Notes: a model not told the origin generated them from the sequence alone. 64,000 bases of DNA from Flavobacteriales bacterium (GCA_016710965.1 JADJTW010000005.1:186001-250000), one strand, 5' to 3'; numbered from the stretch's first letter, positions 51,836-61,830 are shown. Program-made: numbers and translations.

Positions 51836-52744
51836 TCAAGGGTCCGTTCGGCTGTTCTTCCACACGAAGCCCACCACTAGCAGCACTATCAGGCCGATGA
51901 AGATCCCAGCGACCCATTCCGCTAGTGGGTTCTTCTTTGGCTCAGGCGATCGGGGTGGCGTTGCGGCCAATTGCTGGGCCGGGGGTTCTGCCGATGCGAC
52001 GACCTCTGCCACCGCGATCCGTGCGACCGGCCTGAAGGTGTAGCCGTATGCTGCTGCCAGTTCGTATGCCCGCTTCGCCTGGTTGCGATAGCCGTTCAGG
52101 TGGAGGAGGTCCGCGTAAGCGAAGACCAGCGCGCCGAAGAGCGGGTCGTGATCGGGCGTGAAGTACATCCTGTCGTTCACCTGATAGTGTACTTGCTTCA
52201 CCAGCGACTTCAGGTCAACGCCGTCGGGTTCCACCAGTGTACTGTCGGGCCGAAGCTCAACGCCGATCAAGGCCCATGGCGAAACGCCCGAGTCGCCCTT
52301 GAGCCGTTGTCGAAGAAGGTTCAAATGGATCCACTCCGATCCCTTGTGCGATCCCGGGTTCAGTGCGATGGCTTTTTCCATGTAGGGAATGGCGTCAGCG
52401 ACTTGGCCGTTCAGTTCCAACGCGGCGGCGTGGGTGATCACCACGTTGTAGTCCTGCGGGTATTTCGCAACCAAGCGGGTCGAAAGGGCCAGGGCGCTGC
52501 TGAATTGCTTCGCGAAGAGGTAGGCGATGACCATGTCGTTGCACGCGCGCGAGGCCTGCCCATCGCAAGCCGCTTTCTTCTCCACGATGTACGAGAGCAG
52601 GCTGTCCTGGTCCACTACCACATGGCCGATGGCGTAGAACTCCACGGCTTCCTGTGAGACACCCGGAACCCGTTCCACCATGTTGATGCACGAGAAGGCT
52701 GGCAGGCTCGCCAGGATCAGAAGGAGGTGAAGGAGGTAGTGCAT
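51836..52744 (-). CDS. TPR-containing lipoprotein
   Basis: The protein has 302 residues from the ATG at 52744. A lipobox-like end of the signal (LLLILASLPAFSC) suggests a lipoprotein. TPR-like helices follow (AYLFAKQFSSALALSTRLVAKYPQD, ALELNGQVADAIPYMEKAIALNPG, LLHLNGYRNQAKRAYELAAAYGY), then a Pro-rich linker and a C-terminal transmembrane helix (AEWVAGIFIGLIVLLVVGFVW). Upstream in-frame residues are Arg-rich and not counted. Partner unknown. Confidence 0.75.
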   Translation of the reverse strand: MHYLLHLLLILASLPAFSCINMVERVPGVSQEAVEFYAIGHVVVDQDSLLSYIVEKKAACDGQASRACNDMVIAYLFAKQFSSALALSTRLVAKYPQDYNVVITHAAALELNGQVADAIPYMEKAIALNPGSHKGSEWIHLNLLRQRLKGDSGVSPWALIGVELRPDSTLVEPDGVDLKSLVKQVHYQVNDRMYFTPDHDPLFGALVFAYADLLHLNGYRNQAKRAYELAAAYGYTFRPVARIAVAEVVASAEPPAQQLAATPPRSPEPKKNPLAEWVAGIFIGLIVLLVVGFVWKNSRTDP

Positions 52745-52815
52745 GCCGTAGTCGGAAGAATGCAAAGGTGCGGCGCGCGTAACGCGCTGTGCGTCTTCCT
52801 GGAAATGCGAAGGGC

Positions 52816-53226
52816 TCACGCGCGCGCCAGTTTCGCACCAAGCCAGGCCATGGGCAGGTAGGCGGCAACGAGGTCGAGCGCATCGAACCACATCGGCGCG
52901 TTCGGGATCATGCGTACAGCCATGATGCCACCGAACAGGTTGAGACCTCCGATCACAAGGGCAAGAAGCATCTTGCGCGACGCGGCGAGCTTGGCCACGA
53001 CGAAACCACCCGCCAAGGCGCCTAGCGCGTGCGCTAGAAAGGGGACGAACAACTGTATGAACGAATACTCATGGATGTGCGCGTTGATGCTTGCCACATC
53101 GTTCACATCCACGCCCGCAGGAGGGGGCAGGAGCGCCGCGCCCAAAAGGATGAGGCCCATGTTCGCGAGGCCGCCAGCGATGAGACCGGCAAGGAAGGCG
53201 AGGATGTTGCGCAGGGTGGGGCTCAT
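52816..53226 (-). CDS. Small integral membrane protein of unknown function
   Basis: A 136-residue protein with four membrane helices: NILAFLAGLIAGGLANMGLILLG, LFVPFLAHALGALAGGFVVAKLA, ALVIGGLNLFGGIMAVRM and LDLVAAYLPMAWLGAKLA. Small residues line the helices (GGLAN, GGLNLFGG). It is a family I recognise only as a conserved membrane protein of Bacteroidota. The ATG at 53226 is the first start. Confidence 0.7.
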   Translation of the reverse strand: MSPTLRNILAFLAGLIAGGLANMGLILLGAALLPPPAGVDVNDVASINAHIHEYSFIQLFVPFLAHALGALAGGFVVAKLAASRKMLLALVIGGLNLFGGIMAVRMIPNAPMWFDALDLVAAYLPMAWLGAKLARA

Positions 53227-53265
53227 GTGCTATTCGGGTTGGTGGCGGAAAGGTAGATGCGGCTC

Positions 53266-53775
53266 TTACCACGAGCCCGCATAGTCCAACGGGACAGATG
53301 CGTTCGCCTTCAGGTAGTAGTAGCGCAGGTTGTTAATCTGGCGGAAATGATGCAGATCATGCGCTACCCAGTTCGTGAGCAACAGCTCGCAGCTCACAGG
53401 CCCGACGGTGGGATGGATGTACGCATTTGCCCACGGTGCATCCTTCAAGCCACGCAACCAGTCCATCGAACGACCACGTTCTGCCAAGAATTCCATCAGC
53501 ACATGGGCGAAGTCCTGCTCCATGTACTTGCGCTCGGCGACCCATGCGGGTGGATCGATCTTGGGCCAGGGCAGTCCGGGTGTCTCTAACGTGGATCGGA
53601 GCCGTGCATGGAAATCCTCGCGCTCTTCATCGTGAAGGTGGCAGATGATCTCCAGCGCGCACCATTTCTCCGGTGCGGGCTTCCATCGGATCTCTTCTGC
53701 TGAAAGACCTGTGAACAGGGTGCGGAATACCTCCGCATGTCGCGCGAGTTGGTCGATGAGATGGGAGCGGTCCAT
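53266..53775 (-). CDS. DinB-like four-helix-bundle protein
   Basis: The 169-residue protein has DinB/YfiT-type features: an early HLIDQLARHAEVFRTLFTGLSAEEIRWKPAPEKWCALEIICHLHDEE with a metal-binding His and the late TNWVAHDLHHFRQI with the His pair. The metal-site triad suggests a thiol-dependent transferase such as for bacillithiol or mycothiol-like cofactors, but the reaction cannot be named. A GATCTTCG motif lies four bases before the ATG. Confidence 0.85.
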   Translation of the reverse strand: MDRSHLIDQLARHAEVFRTLFTGLSAEEIRWKPAPEKWCALEIICHLHDEEREDFHARLRSTLETPGLPWPKIDPPAWVAERKYMEQDFAHVLMEFLAERGRSMDWLRGLKDAPWANAYIHPTVGPVSCELLLTNWVAHDLHHFRQINNLRYYYLKANASVPLDYAGSW

Positions 53776-53856
53776 GGATCGAAGATCGCTCTTGTTCCCA
53801 CGTCTGCGGATTGCTGGAAGAGAGAGGGATACCTTGCGGCCTCAAGCCCAAGTGCC

Positions 53857-54195
53857 ATGAGCGATACCCCAAGCTGCCCGAACTGCAAGTCCACCTTCGC
53901 CTATCCGACAGGAACATCATGGATGTGCCCCGAGTGCGGCCACGAGTGGAACCAGGACGAGGTGGATGCAGCGAACGCTCCCGCAGTGGTGAAGGATGCC
54001 AACGGCAACGTGCTGAAGGATGGCGATGACGTGGTGATGGTGAAGGACCTCGCCGTGAAGGGTGCGCCCAAAGCATTGAAGGCGGGCACCAAGGTGCGCG
54101 GCATCAAGCTTGTCGATGGTGACCACAACATCGACTGCAGGATCGAGGGCTTTGGTGCCATGGCCCTGAAGAGCATCTATGTGAAGAAGGCTTGA
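53857..54195 (+). CDS. PhnA/YjdM-like zinc-ribbon protein
   Basis: The 112-residue protein has an N-terminal zinc ribbon (CPNCKSTFAY and CPECGHEW) and the YjdM/PhnA core (VVKDANGNVLKDGDDVVMVKDLAVKG, RGIKLVDGDHNIDC, GFGAMALKSIYVKKA). Despite the old phosphonate name, the function is not established. The ATG at 53857 begins directly before the zinc ribbon; a longer frame upstream is not conserved-looking. Confidence 0.88.
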   Translation: MSDTPSCPNCKSTFAYPTGTSWMCPECGHEWNQDEVDAANAPAVVKDANGNVLKDGDDVVMVKDLAVKGAPKALKAGTKVRGIKLVDGDHNIDCRIEGFGAMALKSIYVKKA

Positions 54196-54231
54196 GCCGG
54201 CGCAGGACCGGTCCTTGCTGGCCGTGAAGGA

Positions 54232-56552
54232 TCAACCACGCTCCACGAAGTACATCTCCATTTCTCCCTTGCCTTTCGCCTGCACTTTCCCACGCGAAAT
54301 GAACGTGAGTCCCGGTTCGCCCTTCACCAGTGCGTAGGTCGCCTCGCTGATGTTGACCCGGCCCACCTCGCCGGATGATTCCATGCGGCTCGCCGTGTTC
54401 ACGGTATCGCCCCAGATGTCGTACTGGAACTTCTTCACGCCCACGATACCGGCCACAACGGACCCGGTGTGAACGCCGATGCGGATCTCGAAGTAGGGGA
54501 GGCCTAGCGCCGCTTTCCGCGCCTTCCCTTCGGCGATGAAGTCGCGGATCTCCAGCGCGGCTCGCAGCACATCCAATGCGTGCGTTCTGTTGGGCGTAGG
54601 CAATCCACCCGCCGCCATGTACGCATCGCCGATGGTCTTGATCTTCTCGATGCCGTGCTTCTCCATGATGCGATCGAAGGCGCTAAAGCACTCGTGGAGA
54701 TCAGCGGACGAGCTGCTTCGGTGTGAGCTTTTCGCTCATGGCGGTGAAGCCCTTGAAATCGGTGAACAGCACCGTGACCTGATCGATCTGTTTGGCATCC
54801 GCCTCGCCCTTGGCCTTCAGTTCTTCCGCGACTTCTTCGGGCAGGATGTTCAACAGCAATTCCTCGCTGCGCTTCTTCTCCTTGCTGATCCGGTTGCGTT
54901 GGAACAGGAACACGCCAGCGAACAGCGCGACGAACGCAAAGCCGCCCATGAAACCGTTGCGCACCAGCTTCTGCTTCTGGATCTCCTTGGCTTGTACTTC
55001 CTTGTCCTTGCCGAGCAGGACGATCTGCTGTTCCTTCCTCTCGGTTTGGAAACGCACTTGCATTAGTGCGAAGACCTTGGCCTTGTCGGCATCAAGGATG
55101 CTGTCCTTGATCAGCGTGTATTGAACGTGGAACCGGAGTGCGCTGGCGGAGTCGCCCTGCTGCACGGCCAGTTCGCTCAGCCCCAGCAGGGCCTCGGACT
55201 GTTCATCCAGCAAGGCGAGATCGCGTCCGATGCGTAGTGCGTGCCGCAATACTTCGCCGGCGCGCTTCTGGCCAGCAGTGCGATCCATCCCGGTCGCTCG
55301 CAAGGCCTCAGCAGGTGCGGTAAGCAATGCCCGGCCGTACTTGCCGGCCTCCCGCGCTTCGATCTGGCCGAACCAAGCGATGGTCGTGTGTTTGGCCAGC
55401 GCCTCTTCCCACCACTCGAACACCGGCCCGTAGTCACCCTTCTGGACATAGGCTTCCGCCATCAGTCCATGGATCTCGGCCGTGCAACCCTCTACTTTGT
55501 TCTCGTCGGCCATGCCTTCCGCTTCGCGCAGGTAAAGAAGCGCGCTGTCGGGCAGGTGCTGCTTCAGGAATGTTTCTGCCAGCCCGGTGCGAAGGTTCAA
55601 CCGGAAGAACAACATGCCGGCGGGATAGGACATGCCATTGCGAAAGTGCGCCGTCGCCTCTTCATACATGCCCAAGTCCATGAGCGTATACCCATAGTTG
55701 CACTCAAGGCCAGCAAGTGCGATGAGATCCCCGAGCGCTTCGGCCAAGGGGGAGCGCCTCGATCATGTGGGCCAGGGCCTGCACATGGTTCGCCCTGTTC
55801 GAGAAGAGGTAATTGAGGCTCATATGAGCATTCAACGCGGCCGCAACGTCCCCGACGGAATCCGCGATGTGCAGGATCGCTTCCTCATTGTGGATCTGGA
55901 ACGCGGTATCGGACGCGTAGGGCTCGAAGTTGTCCAAACTGGCCATGCAGGCGAGTTGGATGGCGGTTTCCCCGTTCCGCTTCGCCATGGCCATCGCCTT
56001 CAGGAGCGTGTCGGCGTTCGCATTGAATATCCAGCTCTGCCCCCAGCCGTACAAGGACCAGGCAAGGTCGGCGCTGTCACCCAATTGATAGAAGATCTCG
56101 ATCGCCTCGGGTATCTCCCTGCGCGCCTGTTCGATCAAGGCGGTATCGTCCGCGCTGCCGTCGCAATGTCCCCATTGGATCGCGAGGGCGTATGCCCGTG
56201 GCGTCCGCGCGGGATCCGCCACGCTTCGTGCGAGACGGTCAACGGAGTCTGAAGCGGCGAACTCGCAAAGTTTGTACAGGGTGAGGCATTCGCTCATCCA
56301 GGCCTCCGCACGTCCCTTGTCGTCGTCCAATTCATCGGCGATGCGCCAGGCTGCGTGCGCGCATTCGATGCTCTTGGAATAGCTGGTGGAGGCGTAGGAG
56401 TCCGCGAGCCGGATGAGCGTGTTCATCCGGTCGGCGTTCGCCTCCGGCAGTGTCTTCAGCACGCGCAGCAAGCTGTCGAGCCGTGCCTTCTGGGCAAAGG
56501 CGCCCGGACCCAGGACGAACCCGAGCAGAAGGAGGATCACGACCTTATTCAT
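54232..56552 (-). CDS. TPR-adenylate cyclase, broken by two frameshifts
   Basis: Three consecutive frames read as one gene. An exported or membrane-anchored TPR part (MNKVVILLLLGFVLGPGAFAQ; helical repeats to PLGRS) starts at 56552. It changes frame at a CCCCC run (55748-55752). The middle part ends LTPKQLVR at 54703. The class III cyclase domain continues after a one-base insertion there (FSAFDRIMEKHGIEKIKTIGDAYMAAGG to EMEMYFVERG). The insertion makes a TGA in the middle of the cyclase. The intact neighbour at 56549-58477 shows the expected protein. Cyclases of this type make cAMP; here the gene is disrupted or misassembled. Confidence 0.75.
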
Positions 56553-58477
56553 GTGGAGGCAACAAAGTACATCTCCATCTCCCCCTTCCCCTTCGCCTGC
56601 ACTTTCCCGCGCGGGGTGAACATGAACCCCGGCTCATCCTTCACCAGTGCATAGGTCGCCTCACTGATGTTCACGTGTCCTACCTCGCCGCTGCTTTCCA
56701 TGCGGCTGGCGATGTTCACGGTATCCCCCCAGATGTCGTACTGGAACTTCTTCACGCCCACGATACCGGCCACGACAGGCCCGGTGTGTACGCCGATGCG
56801 GATCTCGAAGTAGGGGAGGCCTTGCGCCGCTTTCCGCGCCTTCCCTTCGGCGATGAAGTAGCGCATCTCCCATGCAGCCTTGATCACGTCCGTAGCGTGC
56901 GTGGTGTTCGGTGTTGGCAGTCCGCCTGCAGCCATGTACGCATCGCCGATGGTCTTGATCTTCTCGATGCGATGTTTCTCGCAGATGCGGTCGAATGCAC
57001 TGAAGCATTCGTTGAGGTCGCGCACCAGGTCCTTCGCGCTGAGCTGCTCGCTCATGGCGGTGAAGCCCTTGAAATCAGTGAACAGCACCGTGACCTGATC
57101 GATCTGCTTCGCATCGGCCTCGCCTTTCGCCTTCAGCTCCTCCGCGACTTCGGCGGGCAGGATGTTGAGGAGCAGGGCCTCGCTGCGCGCATGTTCCTGC
57201 TTGATGCGCCTTCTCCGGCGCGTGTCTATGACGGCGAACACGATGCCCACGGCCCCGAAACCCAGGAGGGCGTTGCGCTGGAGCTCCTTGCGCTGGATCT
57301 CCTTTGCGGCCAACGCATCTTTCTTCTCCTGCTCGGCCCGGGCCTCCGCCTCCTTCTTGTCGAAGTCGTACTGCATCTGCACCTGCACCGATTTGCGCAC
57401 GTTCTCTTCGTTGGCGATGCTGTCCTGGTAGGCGTTGTAAAGCCGGTAATGGTACAAGGCGCGTTCGTGATCGCCTTGCAGGGTGTGCAGATCGGTCAGC
57501 CCGCTGTGGGCGTTCGCGATCCACTGCCGCGCCCCTATCTCCTGAGAGAGGGACAGGCCCACCTCCAGGTGCTCCCGGGCTTCCTTGTACCGCTTCAACT
57601 TGGTAAGGAGCTCGCCGATATTGATGTGCGATGCGGCCAGGTTGAAGGGGTTGTCCATCTGCTCGAACAAGGGCACGGTCTGCAGGGTGTAGCGCAGCGC
57701 CTCCTCGTAGTTGCCCATGCGGTGGTAGTGGTTGGCAATGGAGCCCGTACAGATGGCAATGCCCATGGGGTTGCCCATCTTCTTCGCGATGTCCAGCGCG
57801 CGCGTCAGGCTGGCCAGGCCCTCCGCGTACTTGCCTTGCGTGTCGTACACCATGCCCAGGTTATTGCTGGCGCGCGCGATGCCCAGGCTGTCTCCCAATT
57901 CCTCGTAGATGCGGATGGCGGCGAGCTGTCGTGCTGCGGCTTCATCGTGCTGGCCCATCATTTCATACACGTTGCCGATCGTTGACGTGAGTTCGGCGAA
58001 GGCGGAGCGGTCGCCGGACTTCTCCACGTAGCGCAATTCGGCCAGATCATGCTTGAGCGCCTCGGGAAAGTCGCTCTGCTGCTCTGCCACTTGGCCAAGG
58101 AGGTCATGCAGGCGCGATCGTTGCTCGTCGTTCCCCATCGCCTCCCATAGGTCCAGCGCTCGTTCGAGATAGGAGCGCGCAAGGGCGTACTCGTCCTTGC
58201 GCATGTGGCCGATTCCGATGTTGGTGAGCGCCTCCGCAAGGCCCGGCCGTTGGCCCGAGCGCTCTCCCAGTTCCTTGGCCTTTGTTCCGAAGGCTATAGT
58301 GCTGTCGGGTTCGGTCTCCGAATAGGCCGAGGCCAGTTCGTTGAGCAAGCCCACCTTGCTCGAATCGGTTTGGGCGATGGCCAATGCTCGCAGCAAGCTG
58401 TCGGGGTCGGCCTGTACAGCGCAACGCGCGGTGAGCGGGAGCAGGAGGAGCGCGAGAATGAACCAGTTGGAGCGCAT
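56549..58477 (-). CDS. TPR protein with class III adenylate cyclase domain
   Basis: The protein has 642 residues with a signal or anchor (WFILALLLLPLTARCA). TPR repeats span about 40-370 (GLAEALTNIGIGHMRKDEYALARSYLERAL, ASNNLGMVYDTQGKYAEGLASL, SIANHYHRMGNYEEALRYTL). A transmembrane helix lies near 400 (ALLGFGAVGIVFAVI). The class III cyclase has VLFTDFKGFTAMSEQ with the metal-binding Asp, IKTIGDAYMAAGG and the substrate-determining FQYDIWGDTVNIASRM. An Asp and Lys at the base-contacting positions favour ATP. It overlaps the downstream copy by four bases, so the pair is a cotranscribed duplication. Confidence 0.88.
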   Translation of the reverse strand: MRSNWFILALLLLPLTARCAVQADPDSLLRALAIAQTDSSKVGLLNELASAYSETEPDSTIAFGTKAKELGERSGQRPGLAEALTNIGIGHMRKDEYALARSYLERALDLWEAMGNDEQRSRLHDLLGQVAEQQSDFPEALKHDLAELRYVEKSGDRSAFAELTSTIGNVYEMMGQHDEAAARQLAAIRIYEELGDSLGIARASNNLGMVYDTQGKYAEGLASLTRALDIAKKMGNPMGIAICTGSIANHYHRMGNYEEALRYTLQTVPLFEQMDNPFNLAASHINIGELLTKLKRYKEAREHLEVGLSLSQEIGARQWIANAHSGLTDLHTLQGDHERALYHYRLYNAYQDSIANEENVRKSVQVQMQYDFDKKEAEARAEQEKKDALAAKEIQRKELQRNALLGFGAVGIVFAVIDTRRRRRIKQEHARSEALLLNILPAEVAEELKAKGEADAKQIDQVTVLFTDFKGFTAMSEQLSAKDLVRDLNECFSAFDRICEKHRIEKIKTIGDAYMAAGGLPTPNTTHATDVIKAAWEMRYFIAEGKARKAAQGLPYFEIRIGVHTGPVVAGIVGVKKFQYDIWGDTVNIASRMESSGEVGHVNISEATYALVKDEPGFMFTPRGKVQAKGKGEMEMYFVAST

Positions 58478-58630
58478 CGGCGGGATTCTGAACCACTAAG
58501 GAATGAAGTTCCGGTGTGCCGACGCATGTGTTCGTCCGCCACTTCCTGCTCGAATTCCAACGTATGCGGTGAATGAACCCCCTGTAGGTCGTCATGGCCG
58601 TGAAGCAGCGAACTTCGCCGCTCCTAGCTG

Positions 58631-59179
58631 ATGCTCTCCATCCATCTTCCCGAATTCCCGGTTCTGCTGACTGAGCGCTTGGTGCTGCGCGAACTGCGTC
58701 CTTCGGATGCGGAGCAGGTCTTCGCGATGCGTTCCGATCCACTGGTGATGCAACACGTGAACCGGCCGCTGGCAAAGACGATCGAGGATGCCTCGGCCTT
58801 GATCACCTTGATCACCACCACGGTAGCCGCGAACGATGCCGTGCAATGGGCGATCACCGTGAAAGGCGATGACACCTTCATCGGGCTCATCGGCTTCTGG
58901 CGCATGGAGAAGGAGCACTACCTGGCTGAACTGGGTTACATGCTTGCACGCGATCACTGGGGCAAGGGCCTCATCAGCGAAGCGATCGGCGCCGTGGTGC
59001 CCTTTGGTTTCAACACGCTCGGCTTTCATCGCATAGAGGCGATCACGCGACCGGAGAACGTAGCCTCCGCGCGTGCGCTGGAGAAGAACGGTTTTGTGCC
59101 TGAAGCGCATTTCAGGGAGAGCATCTTCTGGAACGGGGCCTTCCATGATTCGCTGCACTTCGCAAGGCTGGCGCGGTAA
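58631..59179 (+). CDS. GNAT-family N-acetyltransferase (RimJ/RimL-like)
   Basis: The protein has 182 residues. The pattern LLTERLVLRELRPSDAEQVFAMRSDP opens the fold. The acetyl-CoA-binding region reads ELGYMLARDHWGKGLISEAIGAVVPFGF, and RIEAITRPENVASARALEKNGFVPEAHFRES is typical of the RimJ/RimL group that acetylates protein N-termini or small amines. The target is unknown. The ATG at 58631 is the first start. Confidence 0.88.
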   Translation: MLSIHLPEFPVLLTERLVLRELRPSDAEQVFAMRSDPLVMQHVNRPLAKTIEDASALITLITTTVAANDAVQWAITVKGDDTFIGLIGFWRMEKEHYLAELGYMLARDHWGKGLISEAIGAVVPFGFNTLGFHRIEAITRPENVASARALEKNGFVPEAHFRESIFWNGAFHDSLHFARLAR

Positions 59180-59316
59180 TGCTGTCCCAACGGCATGGGT
59201 TGCCGCGCGGGTCGGTCATGCGAGGTGTTTGCATGACGGATCGGACCGAGGGACGTTCATGATGCGAGACGATGCAGGATCAGGGGGAAACGCGCCGGAT
59301 CTCGTCGAACGTCCGG

Positions 59317-61830
59317 TCACGCGCTGCGCACCGCTCGTGCGATCTCGAAGATCACGACAAAGCAACCGGCACCAATGACGGATGGCAGGTAGTGGGTCCA
59401 GCCAGCGTAACCGAAGCTGAAGGTTTGCTTCAGCCACGGTACGAAAAGCGTTGCGACGAAGATGAGCAGAGCGAAGCTGAGGATCGCGCGCGTGCCCCAA
59501 CTCATCCGCCACAGCATTTGGACCAGACTTCGCGAGCGTGAGAGGTCGGTGATAATGAGGCCGAGGTTAACCAATAGCAACGCCGCGAAGGCGATGGAGC
59601 GCACTTCCTCCACGGTGTGCCCTTCGCGGATGGACATGAAATAGATGGTCACCACGGTGAGCAGCGCAAAGAGGCCCTTCAACAAGCTGGAGAAGATTGC
59701 GCGACGACCGAAGAAGGTGGCTTTCACAGGGCGCGGCGGTCGCTGCATTAGACCGCGTTCGTCGGGCTGTGACTCGAATACGAGCGAGCACACCGGGTCG
59801 ATGATGAGTTCAAGGAACACGATGTGCATGGGCAGCAATAGCAAGGGCAACGTGGGGATGAAAGCGGGCAGCAGTGTGAGCCCCACGATGGGCACATGCA
59901 CCGCCAGTATGAAGTCCATCGACTTCTGCAGGTTGTCATACACACGCCGCCCTAAACGGATGGCGGAAACGATGGAGGAGAAGTTGTCATCGAGAAGCAC
60001 CAATGATGCGGCCTCGCGCGCCACATCGGTGCCCTTTTGGCCCATGGCCACACCGATATCGGCGGCACGCAATGCGGGCGCATCGTTCACGCCATCGCCG
60101 GTCATGGCCACCACCTCGTTGTTCGCCCGCAAGGCATCCACGATGCGCAGCTTCTGCTCGGGGACCATCCGGGCGAAAATGCTCGTGTGCATGATGGCTT
60201 TCCGCAACGCGTCATCGCCCATTCGCTCCAGCTCCGGACCTTCGATCACCTGCGGATCCTCGCCTAGCCCGATCTTCCTGCCTATGGCCACAGCCGTGGA
60301 AGGATGGTCGCCCGTCATCATGATCACGCGCACGCCCGCGCTGCGGCACTGGCGCATCGCCTCGGGCACCTCGGGGCGTATGGGATCCTCTAATCCCAGC
60401 AGCCCTTGGAACGTGAAGGTGAAGCCGGTCTGCTGCTCGGGCAGTTCGATGTCCTTGATCTCCGCGCTGGCCACAGCGATCACACGCAGGCCCCGATCGG
60501 CCAATGCGCTCACCATAGTGCGTATGCGCTCTTCCTCCGCTACGCTCAACACGCACGCGCGGATGATCGCCTCCGGTGCGCCTTTGGCCGAGGCCATCAT
60601 CGTCCTGTCCCCGGTTCGTTGATGTACGCGTGTGGTCATCATGGCCCCACGGCTGAACGGATAGTCGCGCATCGGGCTCACGTTCTTCCATCCACCGGCT
60701 TCGGCAACAGGAGCGTGCGCTTCGCGGATGGCGATCTCCATGGGGTCGAATGGAGAGACCGGACTGGCCAGGTAGGCATGGCCCAGGGCCTCATCGATGA
60801 TGGCGCGCGCGGCGAGGTCGGCCACCGGTACTTCCTGGCCAGCGGCGCCCATGGCCACCACCAGTTGCATGCGGTTCTGCGTGATGGTGCCTGTCTTGTC
60901 CGCGCACAGCACCGTGGCTGAGCCGAGGGTCTCAATGGCGGATGGCCGTCGTGTGAGCACCTGGATGCGCGAAAGCCGCCACGCGCCCAAGGCGAGAAAG
61001 ACCGTGAGCACCATGGGGAACTCTTCCGGCAGGATGGCGATGGCGCTGGACAGACCGGCGAGCAAGGCATTGAGGAACACACCACGCGTGAGGTAGAACA
61101 CCACCACCACCAGCACGCAAATGCCGATGCCGATGATGCCCAGGGTGCGGATCAGCTGCTTCATCTCCACTTGCAGGCGCGTGTCCTTGTCCTGTATGGC
61201 CTCCATGGCCTTGCCGATGGAGCCGATGCGGGTGCCGCTTCCCGTGGTCGTGATGCGAGCGAGCCCTTGCCCTTGGGTCACCAAGGTGCTACTATGCACC
61301 AGATGCTCCTCGGCGGTCGTCTCACCCGCCTCCACTGGCGCAGCGGTCTTATGAACGGGCACCGATTCGCCCGTGAGCATGGAGACGTCCACGAGCATGC
61401 CTTCGGTGGAAAGGAGCACACCGTCCGCCGGAACACGGTCACCTTCGGCGAGCACCACCAGGTCGCCGGGCACCACCTCGCGCCCCGCGATGCGGACCCG
61501 GACTCCATCCCGTACAACCAATGCGCGCGGACTGCTGAGGTCGCGCAAGGCCTCGAGCGCTCGCTCACTGCGCTTGTGCTGGTAGTAGGTGATGCCGATG
61601 ATGAGGAAGATGGCCACCAGCAGCGACATCCCCTCGCGATAGTCGCCCAGCAGCGCGTAGATGATGCCACAGGCCAGCAACAGCATGAACATCGGTTCGC
61701 GCATCACCTCCAGCGCGATGCGCAGTGCGGACTTCCGCCGGGAGGTGGGCAATTCGTTCGCGCCACCCTGGGCCAGACGCTCTTGCGCCTCCTTGGCGGT
61801 CAAGCCGGTCAATTCAGGTTTGTCGGTCAT
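59317..61830 (-). CDS. P-type cation-transporting ATPase (P2/Ca-type)
   Basis: The 837-residue protein has all P-type ATPase motifs: phosphatase loop LTGESVPVHK near 150, phosphorylation motif CADKTGTITQ near 308, MTGDHPSTA and MTGDGVNDAPAL, with eight to ten membrane segments including the C-terminal group (HIVFLELIIDPVCSLVFESQ). The sequence belongs to the P2-type (Ca2+/Na+/Mg2+) branch, not the heavy-metal branch, since no CPx or metal-binding Cys domains are present. The ion is not certain. Confidence 0.9.
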   Translation of the reverse strand: MTDKPELTGLTAKEAQERLAQGGANELPTSRRKSALRIALEVMREPMFMLLLACGIIYALLGDYREGMSLLVAIFLIIGITYYQHKRSERALEALRDLSSPRALVVRDGVRVRIAGREVVPGDLVVLAEGDRVPADGVLLSTEGMLVDVSMLTGESVPVHKTAAPVEAGETTAEEHLVHSSTLVTQGQGLARITTTGSGTRIGSIGKAMEAIQDKDTRLQVEMKQLIRTLGIIGIGICVLVVVVFYLTRGVFLNALLAGLSSAIAILPEEFPMVLTVFLALGAWRLSRIQVLTRRPSAIETLGSATVLCADKTGTITQNRMQLVVAMGAAGQEVPVADLAARAIIDEALGHAYLASPVSPFDPMEIAIREAHAPVAEAGGWKNVSPMRDYPFSRGAMMTTRVHQRTGDRTMMASAKGAPEAIIRACVLSVAEEERIRTMVSALADRGLRVIAVASAEIKDIELPEQQTGFTFTFQGLLGLEDPIRPEVPEAMRQCRSAGVRVIMMTGDHPSTAVAIGRKIGLGEDPQVIEGPELERMGDDALRKAIMHTSIFARMVPEQKLRIVDALRANNEVVAMTGDGVNDAPALRAADIGVAMGQKGTDVAREAASLVLLDDNFSSIVSAIRLGRRVYDNLQKSMDFILAVHVPIVGLTLLPAFIPTLPLLLLPMHIVFLELIIDPVCSLVFESQPDERGLMQRPPRPVKATFFGRRAIFSSLLKGLFALLTVVTIYFMSIREGHTVEEVRSIAFAALLLVNLGLIITDLSRSRSLVQMLWRMSWGTRAILSFALLIFVATLFVPWLKQTFSFGYAGWTHYLPSVIGAGCFVVIFEIARAVRSA

